Assembly: GCA_026120185.1 (NCBI GenBank)
Contig: JANUWF010001783.1
Coordinates: 4,185,001-4,249,000, forward strand
DNA length: 64,000 bases
Reading direction: 5' to 3'
From: Voacanga thouarsii
Taxonomy: Eukaryota > Streptophyta > Magnoliopsida > Gentianales > Apocynaceae
A model generated the notes under the pieces. That model was not told where the DNA came from and did no database searches. It saw only the letters and a program-made list of their open reading frames with translations. Of this stretch, positions 24,901-36,640 are shown piece by piece (the stretch's first letter is position 1; each line of letters starts with the position of its first letter). A program made the position numbers and the translations under genes.

Positions 24901-26901
24901 GTTCAGCTCAAAGTTCAACGGGTCACCTCAGCTCCGAATTGCATTGGCGACATTCCTTAATGTCGAGGTGTAAATGAACTATACATTGATTAGGAGAATC
25001 AACTGTAAATAGATTAGGAAGATTAGTTTGGAATCCCTTAAATGGAGGTATTTGAGTAGATGGTTTTCCAAATATAGGAGTGATTTAGTTTCCTTTTCCT
25101 TCTCTTGTAATCTACTATATAATACCATGTAATGTCAATTCATAGAAGAAAGAAATTAAGAATCCTTTTTCCCATATTTCGTTTCACTTGCCTTTACTTT
25201 GAAGTTGGCCTTATAGAATCTGAGCTTCAAATATATTTTCCTTGACATTGTGCATGCAAGTTATTCATTTGCTTGATATTTGACAAGACTGTGACAACTT
25301 TGCATTCTTTGATAATTGATACTTTATTGCAGACCATTATTCTGTAATTTTGCAATTAGAAGCTTTATGTGAGATTTTTTATTTTAAATTCCCATGTTTA
25401 GTTGGTGATATCAATGGATTGAATATTGTACTTATCTCACATCCAATATTAATGGTCATCAGTGAACACTGATGTTTTCATAATCATGTGTTGGTCCATC
25501 CAATAAATCTAGGTAGTGAATAAATGGATTAAATAGGTACTTATTTGCTTTCTAGTAAGGTGGAAAAGTAAATAGTTTTCAGGTTACATTGTTGATCACT
25601 GCTTTAAGTTTCCAGGGCATGGGAATGTCTGAAATGTAAGGTTTCAGTTTGGTGCACCCTCACTAAGTCTGCAACGTGAACTGCCTTTTGATTAAAAAGA
25701 TCACACAAATTTTTAACTAGACAAAAACTGTCTTCCTTAGCATGCACATTTTTTCTCGCTAGATAGATGTTATCTTAACTAAATTAATTGGACATATACA
25801 GTAAACAGTGTATGTCTACCATGTAGAATTCAAACTTCTACAGTATGGTTGTAGGCCAAAAAGAATGGACAAGTAAAATGGCTCCCATCACTTCATGATC
25901 TTGAAAGCATTAGATGTATACTTTATCTGTTTTTGTGCATGACTGCATGCATCTTTTTTTAGTGGTAAATGCATCTTTCCCGGTCTACATATCAGATTCC
26001 CCTTTTTCTCTCTCTCTCTCCTGTCTACCCCTTTTCCATGAAGTCATGGATCCTTTGTAGAGTAAGTAGTGGTTTTCTTTCCTTTTCATCTTTTGTTTTT
26101 TGTTTTTTGCATTTTTTTTATTTTATGTTTTTATCTTTTGGTGGGTTGGGTGGTGAGGGGAGAGGGGGAAGGTGTTTAAACTGTCATCTTGAAAGAAAAA
26201 GAAAAAAAAATGTATACAATAGCTTCTTCCTAATTAACATCTGAGGTTTAAGAGGAGGAAAATTCAACTTCATCCCCTGAAGTTTTTATTACTTTGATTA
26301 TGTGTTTCTCTGAAATTGATTTCTTCACAACAGACACAATTTGATTTAAAATGTTCTAAATGGGGTTTTAAGTTGCAGAGATTCTTTTACACAGGCAAAA
26401 ACAAAAACAAATCCCTTTCACATTCATGTTCGGGAGTATTTTATCTTCAGGACCTTGATATGTTGCTTTTCCAATCTTCAATAATTTTTCATATATGTGA
26501 GGATTAAGTAGTCATATTCAAATGGTCTTTATTGTTCCTTACACTACATTCGAGCATGCTTATATTGCAGTTTCTTCAAACTATTCATTTGAACTGTTTA
26601 CATGCATAGAAGTGCAATCACCTGTACCTTTTTGACTTCTGAGCATGTTTATTGAGTTATTGTTAATTTAAGTTGTTTATCTATCAGCCTTCCTCTGGTA
26701 TTATACTTTTAGCTGGGATTGATGGATTGCTATCAACATTTGCAGTTGAATGAAATCAGAAAGATGAATAGCAATTTAGTTGTAATTGGCAAGACAACAG
26801 TTGATAATGACAAAGAAGACACTGATAATTATGCCGACGATGATGATGCTGACAATGCAGAAGAGTCTGAAGGAGATGAATTTGAGCAGGAGACTGGTTA
26901 A
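21908..26901 (+). CDS. Small acidic conserved plant protein, function unknown
   Basis: Two coding exons, 21908-22051 and 26746-26901, with a GT-AG intron of 4694 bp in phase 0. The 99-residue product starts MLQFPAFMTQYPWSTRLTPT. A central segment follows, ending MEESDFEEK at the splice. The second exon encodes NEIRKMNSNLVVIGKTTVDN, then a strongly acidic tail (DDDDADNAEESEGDEFEQET). I recognise this as a plant-conserved small protein without an assigned function; no domain, signal peptide or membrane segment is visible. The acidic tail suggests a soluble protein that may bind basic partners, which is inference. The large intron holds LINE insertions (23650-24456, 24655-24690). In-frame joining of two family-like halves supports the model. 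Confidence 0.7.
23650..24456 (+). pseudogene. 5'-truncated RTE-type LINE, reverse transcriptase C-terminus
   Basis: Encodes the last third of an RTE-clade reverse transcriptase: GFRISRSKTEYMECKFSD (frame broken near 23814), then an open frame 23884-24345 containing FYRTAVIPALLYGTECWAV, AEMRMLRWMCGYTRKNRVRN and HLRCFGHVQRRPSNAPVR. It ends with ggattaaggcttagtttgtt followed by TTG/TTA repeats, the characteristic RTE 3' tail. The endonuclease and catalytic domains are missing, as usual for 5'-truncated copies. It lies in sense orientation in the intron of the small acidic protein gene. The left boundary is approximate. Confidence 0.85.
24639..24706 (+). mobile_element. 36 bp RTE LINE insertion with 16 bp target site duplication
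   Basis: Bases 24655-24690 repeat the last part of the neighbouring LINE (ccaagttacttaggattaag and so on, ending gttgttg) and are flanked by perfect 16 bp direct repeats tttaaggctaaaatgt (24639-24654 and 24691-24706). This is the structure of an independent, extremely 5'-truncated retrotransposition event rather than a local duplication. Confidence 0.85.
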
Positions 26902-29853
26902 ACACTTTGGCTTCACAATGGTTCTCCTACTCCTTGTTATGTGCTTTATGTCATATTTAATCCTAAGATAATTTTGGACGAAGGACTCGATTTTCATGTG
27001 TAGTTAAACTGACAACATAGTGAGTGAAGAACCTTCTCCCCACTCACTAGAACCCTCTTTTGTGCTGGCAGATTATGGAGTCCCAAAGTGAGTACTAGGA
27101 GATCATTCTTTCATAGCATCTATGCTTGGCATTATTCCTGTTTCTCATTCTCTTTCTGCCGCTATGTTCTTCTTCCAGATGCATACATTTTGTCTTCTCA
27201 GATGATGTAATATATTCTTGTCTTTTGAGATTGCAGGTTCTTCAGAATATGGAATTTTGTTTTGACAATTTGCTTGAGCTCTTATAGTATCTTTGTTGGT
27301 GTGCCATCCCCATCAAGATTCGATGCAAGGGTGATGAGAGTAGCTATTTCATACTTGCCTTCAGATGGTCTCACTTTTGGCTGTGTAAATTAAGGGCATT
27401 AGATAAATCAATTTGTTAGTGACTAATTCTCCAGAAACTCACCGGAAACTCCAGTTTTTTCTCAGGAGCTGAGGATTAACAAGCTAAATCCAGCTCCAGT
27501 CAAGTTCAAGCCCAACTTGGATTTTCGTGAGCTTGGCTAAAGAGTTTGTCAAGATTAAATCTAGCTTGGATGTTTTTTTTTTTTTTTTTTTGGCAGAAAA
27601 AATAAAAGGTCTATGGATATTTGCATAAATATTGAAATAAGAAATACATAATACCCAGACTTAAAATTCAAGCTTACATAGGCTTCAAGTCAGGAGTGAG
27701 CTTAATGCACTACTTTTTATCCTTCGTTTTTTATTTTTTTCCTTTTGCCCCCTGTTTTCTTAGTGGTGTCTAATGGACCTAGTTCACAGTAGAATTTTCC
27801 AGCTCAGGATCTTCACTCCCAAATTCTTCTTATTCTTCCCTCCACTTTCAAAGATTTACCAAGTGTCTTTCCTACCATCTCTACTTTTTTTTTTTTTCTT
27901 TTCATTTTCAAAGAAATGTTTATTATTTATTTATTTTTTTAAAAAAAATATTATTAGATTATTTAAGTTTATTATTTATTATTTAGGTTTATTCTTTAGA
28001 TTGTTTAAGTTTATTTATTTAATAAAATTTATTATTTATTTATTTTTTAAATAAAAGTTTATTATTTAGATTATTTAAATTTATTTATTTCTTCTTTCAA
28101 GTAAAAGTTTATTATTTAGATTGCTTAGATTTATTATTTTAGGTTTATTCTTTATTTATTTAAATAAAAGTTTTTTTTTATTTGGAGAAAAAAAATAAAT
28201 AGAGAAGACATTAAGGACAAATAAATGTAGTTATCATTGACAATCAATTATAATATGTACGCAAATAGCTTCAAACATGTATTAAATTACATTGAGATCA
28301 AATTTTAATCAAAGCCAATTGCATGTAAATAACTTTGTTACTGACGGAGATATGCATCCAATCTAACCTCTACAAGTTTTGTGAATTATATCTGTCATGA
28401 TTTTGTAGTATGTGAAGAATTTCTTTAGGTTGTGAATTGTGTAGCAGAAGCTTTCTTGAAAATAATAAATGATAATTGGTCAAAACCATATCTTAGATTG
28501 GTATATCTACTTCAGTACAAGTCTTAGAATTCAATGACTTTATGGTGCTTAATTAGACATGCTAATAACGGAACTATGGTTCAATTTCTGATTCTCATGG
28601 ACTTACAAGAAGGTGTTTTTTTAACACAAAACCAAGAGGTGAAAATGTTTGGCATGGCTTCTATAGATTGTTGCAATGAGTCTTCTGCTTTCTTTTGTAC
28701 ACATAATAAAGTCATTGATGTAATAATAAGATAGTGTAGTTCATTTAAGTTCCAAGTTAATTAATCAAGTAATAGATTTTAAGTTCGTTTCACATTTTCT
28801 ATGTCGTAAATATTAAAAAAAGGAAAGAAGAGGGTCATATGTCGTATATATTTTAATAATTTCTTAATCTCTATGTCATGTCCTATCCTAAACTAACATA
28901 ATTTTTAATATAGAGGAAATATATCGTATACGAGTAAGTATTAATTATAGTCAATATTTTTTTCTTTCCTATTTATTAAATATTAGACCAACCTTAATCT
29001 TCTTGAATTAAGAATCCAACATTTTCCTTTCTTGTATGTACGATCATCCTATCATCCTAACTTACATGCACGTAAGAAAAAAAAAATAGTAAAAGCAAAA
29101 ATCCAAATTAATGCATTGGGGCAAAATAGTAAACGTATCAAAATTACAATGCATGCACATGTTTTCTCACGTTGCATATTCCATTTAACTTTAATTTCTC
29201 ACCGTGATGATATACATGAATTTTAGTGTACCAATTAAAACCTATTTAGATTTGTTAAGTGAGACAAAAGATTTTAGAAGTTCTTTCTTTAAAATATCTA
29301 TGATCACGTAAAGAGATTGCAATTAACCCTTCTAAGGACTTATTCTTAATTACTTAAAATAAACTATTTTAATCAACTTTCGTAAGTTCAAATGTTGCTT
29401 TGAGATATTCTCATTCTTATCTCATTTTTTTAGTACTTTAACTCGTGAAATGTACTTAGAAGATATAATATTAGATGCTTATCTCCATATTATCTAACTA
29501 ATAGGTTTTGGATTCAATATTGATTACTAGACACATTTTATTTCTTTTTTTCCATTTGTAATGTCTAAGCTTAGAATTCCTAAACAAAATTTTAAAAAAA
29601 AATCAGAGGTGCATTTTGAAAACTGTTTTTGGCTATCTGTCTTGCTCAACCTTTTGGTACATGTTGCTCATTTAGTGAGAACAATTCTATTACAACTTTC
29701 TTATCACTTTTATTGCAATCCAATTCCAACTGGCAATGTGAATTTGTAAAAAAAAATTAAAACCTTCACAAACTGCATTCTTTCCCTCTAACAGTTTAGT
29801 CAAATACGAAATCAATAACTTAAAGTTGAGAGACGAAATATATAAAAAAATAA
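26902..29853. other. 3' flank and AT-rich intergenic DNA
   Basis: The first several hundred bases may be 3' UTR of the small acidic protein gene. 27945-28190 is a low-complexity T/A region of irregular 10-20 bp repeats built on tttattatttagatt. No coding homology found elsewhere; the open frames at 28534-28734 and 29032-29226 look random. Confidence 0.45.
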
Positions 29854-29858
29854 GTTGG

Positions 29859-30228
29859 TGTTATGAATTATTGGAATCTTTATTAATTAGTGGATGCTCC
29901 ACTAATTATGGATTTATGTGAATTATTATAGAAGATTTTTATGGATGTCCACCATTTAGTGGAAACACCACTAATTAAGATTAGTGGAAGATGATGTATG
30001 CCATGATGTAATCCACTAATTAGAGCTCTATAAATAGAGCTATTCTCTAAACTTGTAATACACCATTATTTTTGTGAAAGAAAGATTAGTGAAAGAAAGA
30101 TTAGAGAAAGAATTGTGAGAGAAAGAAAGAAAGAAGTTTGAAGAGAAATTCTTGTGCAAAGAATAGTTAGAATTTTCTTAGTGTGTAGTGTGTAGATTTT
30201 ATTCTAACACTACCCTAATTTTATAACA
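29859..30228 (+). mobile_element. 5' LTR, RKD-carrying Copia copy 1
   Basis: Starts TGTTATGAATTATTGG and ends TTTTATAACA. Carries a TATA-like tctataaatagagcta near 30027, so a transcript would begin about 30055. The next bases, cgttatcgacacgag (30229-30243), occupy the primer-binding-site position; they do not match initiator-Met tRNA and recall the ACGTTATCAGCACGAG motif common after LTRs of some plant Copia families. Confidence 0.9.
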
Positions 30229-30274
30229 CGTTATCGACACGAGTCTCTGCTCGTTATTAAAGCCGAGAAGACAG

Positions 30275-30845
30275 TACGCATTTATTGATCTCGCTAAATT
30301 CGAATTTGTAGCCCTTGATATTTCTGAAAAAAAAAATTTATATGTCATACAGAAATGCATCTAAATGCTAAAAAAAAGGAGATCCATATGTCATGTGGAT
30401 AAAAAGAAAGATTTGACCACTTGAAGATGGTCGTACTACCTACTGTACGGTATGAATGGTTGCACCTGAAGTTGCAAGATTGTAAAACCGTGAACTCCGT
30501 GATGTATAAAACTACATCTTAGTTAAAAATTTTACGGAGAAAAAGTTACTGATGAAGTTATATTAGAGAAGACATTCTCCACTTTTCATGTTCTACAGTA
30601 ACAATATCAAGAAAAAAGGGTATCCAAAATTGACAGCTTTAACATGAGTTATTATTGAGAAATCATGAAGCCAAATGAACTGGCTCAACAGCACTCCCAG
30701 AAGTGAATGCTCTTGGCTCCAGCAGAAGCCATCGTTATAGTCGTAGTTGTGGCAATGGCCGTGGTTATGGTCATGGACACACTCGATATTTCCCTTATCA
30801 CAGAGAAATACTGGCCACCTGAAGTGGAACAGAAAAGATAATAAG
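30275..30845 (+). pseudogene. Copia gag remnant
   Basis: Blocks match the gag of this plant Copia type in changing frames: LAKFEFVALDIS near 30288, LKMVVLPTVRYEWLHLKLQD around 30424-30480, LKFYGEKVTDEVILEKTFST near 30520-30585, and an Arg/Gly-rich stretch with CGNGRGYGHGHT near 30750-30785, where the nucleocapsid basic region lies. The zinc knuckle is not found. Homology stops at about 30845, where the RKD 3' flank begins. Confidence 0.75.
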
Positions 30846-31506
30846 GAAAAAAGATAATTCCATTAATAATAAGCATCACATCTTTTATTCATATCACTAG
30901 TGTTCATATGAACTTGAGGATACATGCTTATAGTTGCTCTTTTGTAATTGAGCTGAAAAATGTAAGATGAAGGTTTGTAATTGTTCTTTTTCAATATTTA
31001 CATTAGAGGAAGACAAACAATTAGTAATTATGGACTTCAACTCCTCTTTTTCGACATCCACTTCATTTTCTTTCCCCTTTGAGCCAGCATCGAGACTAGC
31101 AGCAGAATTAGCCGTAAAATTACTGCGAAATGAGTCTTGAGATTTTATGATCTCCTTAAGTTTATTATAATTAAATTTCTTATTATATTTGGCCTTGAAG
31201 CATGCTTGTCTCAATTTCTGTGTTTGGTCATCTAACTGCGTATTAAGACTTTCTTCCACCAACTGTTTTTCACATTCCAGTATCGCAATGGCTTCTTTCA
31301 ACTTCTTCTCAGCCATATGTCCTCCTTCTTCTTTATTTTGCATCTCCTGTAAATCGAAGTGATATCATCGGTTATTTACTTATAAATCTTTCATAGTTTC
31401 ATACTTGTAAATTATAAGTATGTATGAGAGAGAACCTGAACATTCTTGATTATGGTCTCTAAGCTCATCAATTTCCTGTGAGGCCATCGACGAATTCCTA
31501 ACTCCC

Positions 31507-32961
31507 TGTTGGGGATATGCCCTAGAGTCAATTTGTACTTATACAATTGTCATTATGTTTTATATAATAATATGAGGCTTTCCTTTCCATGAATAGTGAG
31601 TTTTGTTTTGTTGGTCATCAAGTACGTGACTTGATAGTAAAACCCTACAATGAATACAATGACTATTCTAAAGTCTGTCCTCGATCGATTATTATTATTG
31701 GAATAATAATAAATTAAGATTAGTATGTTTGTGACTTGATGGCTATGTTTTACTGGCCATGGATATTTGTGATATCGAGTCAAGACATAAATAAATGTTA
31801 GAGAACATTGTATTGGACATGACCCATTTGTGAGAGTACTTCATGGAATATGTCATAAGTACTTTCTAGCCATAATAATATTGAAAGTCCTTCGACCTAA
31901 ATTCATCATAGTTTCTTACTTGATAAATTCTATATTTTGACATTGTCTAAAGTTGTCTTTAACCGAGATAATAAATTAGACTACTTGTTGGATATAAAAT
32001 AAATCAAGGAGAGGAATATGATTGATTGTGAAGGAATTTGTCCCTCTCAATTATGGGAGAGATATCCATGGGCCCCTTGATAAGTTAGGCTGTTAAAAAT
32101 GCATGGCCGTGCTCAAATATATCAATCTAAGATATTGATATCATTTGTTTGAACAGTCTACTATGAAATCAAGAAATAATTGATTAAGCTTAATAAGGAT
32201 GACATGCTCAGTGCCTTATGCTTAATACTGGATATCGTGTGACAAAGGGACTAAATATAAAATTATGGTTTGGTTCAAAGAGATCACCGATCTTCATTTA
32301 ACCTGGATAGTTATAATGTTTTGCTAGAAACCGCTTATAACTTGTGGGCCATTTAAATACGATTTAGGCACGTTGCCGGTGTTAAATGAACCTATAGGGT
32401 CACACAATAAGCGAACTTGTTAGGTTATTTTTACGGTGACCGAGGTTCGATGAATACGGATGATATCCAGATTATAAGAATCGACTCGGTAAAATAATTA
32501 GTTAAAATTACCGAGATAATGGCGAGAATCTTATCATATCGGTTTTAATTTAATTTGAATTTAAATTAGAATATGATAAGATATGATTAGGGTTGGACTC
32601 TAAGAGGTTCGAGGGTTTTTAAGAAAACCCTAGCCGTCTTTCGATAGTCTAATTTTTCGGTTGAGAACATTCGTGCCATTCTCTACCGGAGAAAGAAAAA
32701 AACCTCTCAAACCCTAGGCGCTAGCACTCCCGGAGTATCGAGTGAGTTCGCGGTGTGTATCCGTAGAGGACGTTCGCATACTTGCGGCGTACGGTGATTG
32801 TTCGGGTCGAACGTACAACGAGCGCAACCGAGAATCGAAGGATTTCGATTACGACAACCGAGAGGTAACTCTTAATCGTTTACATCTTCTTAATCGTTTA
32901 CTTGGGTCCTCGGGAGGGATTCGTAGATGTTTTCCGCGTTTAGGAGTCCACGAATCCCAAC
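31507..32961 (+). mobile_element. Angela 5' LTR
   Basis: Matches 38443-39899 almost base for base. Most differences are small indels next to CAG/CTG or CG. The final A of the terminal CA is missing compared with the 3' LTR. Confidence 0.92.
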
Positions 32962-32963
32962 GG

Positions 32964-32974
32964 TGGTATCGAGC
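32964..32974 (+). promoter_or_regulatory. Angela primer binding site
   Basis: Reads TGGTATCGAGC directly after the LTR. The standard plant Copia site is TGGTATCAGAGC (initiator-Met tRNA); the only difference is CAGAG read as CGAG. Confidence 0.8.
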
Positions 32975-34409
32975 AACTTGCTAAACGATTAGGTTGATTT
33001 ATCCGTATTAATCGTATTGTTGAATACATGTATAATATGTATATATGAATTTAACGGGTATGTATCGACATGTTCTCATGATTATGATTTTAGAATACTT
33101 AGCATGCGGTACTGCTGAATTAGGTTTAATGTATGCATCTTAGTCGCTGATCGGACAGATTAGTTGCGGATTGTCACGTAAATTGGTGCTGTTGTAATAT
33201 GATATGGTATCGTAAGCATGCTATCCGTCGTTCTATATTTGCGAATTGCTTTTATTAATAGGACATGATAATATGTTATACGTATAAATATGATTAAAAG
33301 AACGCATATTGTACGTAATATGAATTTTCACGGCGATGGTTATTAAGGGGTCCGAACGTTAATTTGATTAATTTTCGGAAATCGGAAGGCAAAATCTCAT
33401 TCAATGAGAGTAGGAAAAATCGTTTTTCCTTCGGAGCGCTGCCCCGGAGACCCCGAGCGCGCCTTGACCCGCGTGACCCGGCGGGACCTCCGCGAGGCGC
33501 TGCCCCTTGACCCCGCCGGGCGTTGCCCTTGGAACCCCAACTAAGCTGTTCGTTGTGTGTTATTCGTCAATGTTTTTGATTGTAGTTGTGGATTATTTTG
33601 AATAGTGCATAGCATGGCCCGTTTTATCCCAATGTGATTGGCTGGTTACATTATGGTTGTTTTAAGTTGTAATTTTTAAATACGGCTGCGTGTCGTTTTT
33701 CATTGTTGTAAAATTGTCTTGCTTTCCTAGAACAGGAATTATTTTAATTTTACTATCCAATGTAAAAGAAGACGGCAGCCGACATTTACAACCAAGGAGG
33801 AGTATGCTCAAGGCATTAGAGAATGCTTAAGGAGTTCATATACCTAGATTGACCACCTTGATCTTCACTTTGCTCGTGATGATCAACATAGGTTATGGGC
33901 CATGCTATGTCACTTTTATTTATGTCTTGCATGCATATTTGATATGTTTATTTCCTGCTTACTACAATCCAATCAAATTTTTTTAAGAAAAAAAAAATTT
34001 AAGTGTTAAATGCCTTCCAAAATCAAACACTTGTTATTACTTAGATCATCATATGGTCATTCCTGCCAAAGTAGGATGCTTTTGATTATACGAGTGAGAT
34101 AAGATGGAAAATAGTTTTCCATATGTTTGATATGGTTTGACTTAAGCTGGGCTATCAAAATGGTTTTGGGCCTAGGGCATTTTATGAGATATTTTTAGCC
34201 GGGACATTTGATGTCTATCTCATTTAAAATTAGAATTTTTATTTAATTATAAGATTAAAGCCAAAGCTTACTTATGATTAAAACAAAATATTTTTCCCCA
34301 CTACGAAACATCAAAATGTTGAAGTTTCAAAAAGTTTAAATGCTTTTAGTGGGAGTTTTTCGTTAGAGTCTCAAAAATTAATTACTTTGCATATTTTTGT
34401 ATGTAGATA
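32975..34409 (+). other. Angela untranslated leader
   Basis: About 1.4 kb between the primer site and the gag start without coding homology. Includes a GC-rich segment at 33430-33540 with repeated cgctgcccc and gaccccg phrases, in contrast to the AT-rich rest. Confidence 0.7.
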
Positions 34410-35269
34410 ATGGCAACAAACGGTTGGAATAATTCATTGCGATACGTGGCTTGAGAAAGACAAGCTTAGTGGGACTAACTTTCTTGATTGGGCACGAAAC
34501 TTAAGAATTGTTCTTAAGCAAGAAAAAAGGCTCTATGTTCTTGAAAATCCTATTCCCCCTACTCCAGCAAATAACGCCTCAAAAGCTGAAAAAGATGCTT
34601 ATAGTAAGCACAAAGATGACTCCAACGATGTTACTTGCCTCATGCTAGCAACCATGAACTACGAACTTCAAAAACGGTTTGAAGAAGCGAGAGGCATATG
34701 ACATGATTGTGCATCTCAAGGAAATGTTCCAAGAGCAAGCACGACAAGAGAGATTTGAAACTCACAAGGCGTTAAATGCATGTAAGATGGTTTACGGCAC
34801 CTCGGTAAGTGCTCATGTCCTTAAAATGAAGGGCTATCTAGATCATCTTGATAAGCTTGGTGCTCTGTTAATCATGACATGGCCACGGATTTGATCTTGG
34901 GCTCTTTACTGCTTGAGTATGACCGGTTTGTCATGAATTTTAACATGCATAATATGGAGAAATCCATTGCTTGAATTGCATGGGATGCTAAAACAAGCTG
35001 AATTGAACATTAAGAAGAATACTCCTAGTGTTCTAATGGTTCAAAAAGGGAAAGGCAAAAAGAACAACCAAAAGGGCAAGGTCATGGCTAGTAAGGGTAA
35101 GGACAAGGCAAAGTCCAAGTTCAAGCCCAAACCTAAGGCCAAAACACCAAAGGAGGGAGCTTGCCACCATTGTGGAGAACAAGGACATTGGTTAAGAAAT
35201 TGCAAGCTCTATTTGGAAGCAAAGAAAAAGAAGGGCGGTGAGGCTGCACGCCGGTATTTATGTTATTGA
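34410..35269 (+). CDS. Angela gag (frames broken)
   Basis: Starts ATG at 34410 (MATNGWNNSLR). Blocks in shifting frames: LEKDKLSGTNFLDWARNLRI, AYDMIVHLKEMFQEQARQER, KMVYGTSVSAHVLKMKGYLD, a Lys-rich basic region, and the nucleocapsid zinc knuckle CHHCGEQGHWLRNC (about 35162-35203), with all four Cys/His ligands present. Gag packages the element RNA in virus-like particles. At least three frame changes occur, one of them within the first 15 codons. Confidence 0.8.
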
Positions 35270-36640
35270 AATTAATTTATCTACTTCGATTCATGGGTAT
35301 TGGATACCGGTTGTGGATCTCACATTTGTGTAAATGTGCGGGGTCTAAAAAGGAGTAGAGCCTTGGCAAAAGGCGAGGTGGACCTACGAGTTGCGAATGG
35401 AGCAAAAGTTGCTTTGCGATAGTTTGTAGGAACTTTTGAATTAATTTTGCCCGGTGGGCTTGTTTTAGAAGCTGAACAATTGTTTTTATGTTCTGCTATG
35501 AGTAGGAATATTATTTCAGTTTCTTGTTTGGATTTAGAAGGTTTTGAATTTGTTATTAGGAATAACATTTGCTCCATTAATAAAAACGGCATTTTTTATG
35601 GAGATGCTTCATTATCGAATGGGCTTTATATTCTAAATCTTCGTGGATCTTCGAGACATGTCTATCTATAATATAAATACTAAGAGATTGAAATCCAATG
35701 ATTTAAATCGGACTTACTTACGGCATTGTCGTTTGGGCCATATAAATGAGAAACGCATAACAAAGCTTCATAATGATGGGCTTCTAAAATCGTTTGATTT
35801 AGAATCTTACGAGAACATGTGATTCTTGTTTATTAGGCAAAATGACTAAAGCGCCTTTCAAAAGACAAAATGAAAGGGCAAGCGATTTATTGGGCCTAAT
35901 ACATGCGATGTATGTGGACCAATGAATTCACTCGCTAGAGGAGGATTTCGATACTTCATTACATTTACGAGATGATTTCAGCGAGATATGGCTACATGTA
36001 TACGATGAAACACAAATCTGAATCGTTCCGAGAAATTCAAAGAATTTCAAAATGAAGTACAAAATCAACTTGGCAAAAGTATCAAAACACTTCGATCGGA
36101 TCGAGGTGGTGAATACTTAAGCCACGAGTTTGACGAGCATCTTAAAAATTGTGGAATTATTTCCCAATTAACTCCACCGGGAACACCTCAATGGAATGGT
36201 GTATACGAACGGAGAAATCGGACTTTATTAGATATGGTTCGATCAATGATGAGTCAAGCTGATCTTCCAATCTCCTTTTGGGGTTATGCCACTGGAGGCT
36301 GCTTGCATTCATACTAAATCGAGTTCCATCTAAATCGGTTCGAGAAACGCCATATGAGATATGGGTGGGAGACAACCTAGTTTGTTATTTACGAAGATTT
36401 GGGGTTGTGAAGTTTATGTAAAGCGTTTATTATACGATAAACTTGCACCTAAATACGATAAATGCATATTTGTGGGGTATCCTAAAGAAACTAAAGGATA
36501 TCAATTTTATCTCCCAAAAGAAAATAGAGTAATTGTTGCTCGAAATGGATTCTTTCTTGAAAAGGAATTTATTTCCAAAAGAATCGAGTGGGAGTAAAAT
36601 ACATCTTGATGAGATTCAAGGACCACGGTTAGTGCTGAAC
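35270..36640 (+). CDS. Angela protease and integrase (frames broken)
   Basis: Aspartic protease active site WVLDTGCGSHIC near 35295-35330. Integrase: zinc-binding start LRHCRLGHINEKRITKLHN (about 35716) with the later Cys part disturbed by indels, then DDE core segments DVCGPMNSLARGGF (about 35897, family-like Asp region), TLRSDRGGEYLS (about 36090, second Asp) and GTPQWNGVYERRNRTLLDMV (about 36182, Glu). The conserved C-terminal block IWGCEVYVKRLL and KCIFVGYPKETKGYQFYLP follows in an open frame (36361-36597). The catalytic residues are visible; the frame is interrupted several times, often where CAG is expected (near 35970 and 35985). Confidence 0.8.
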
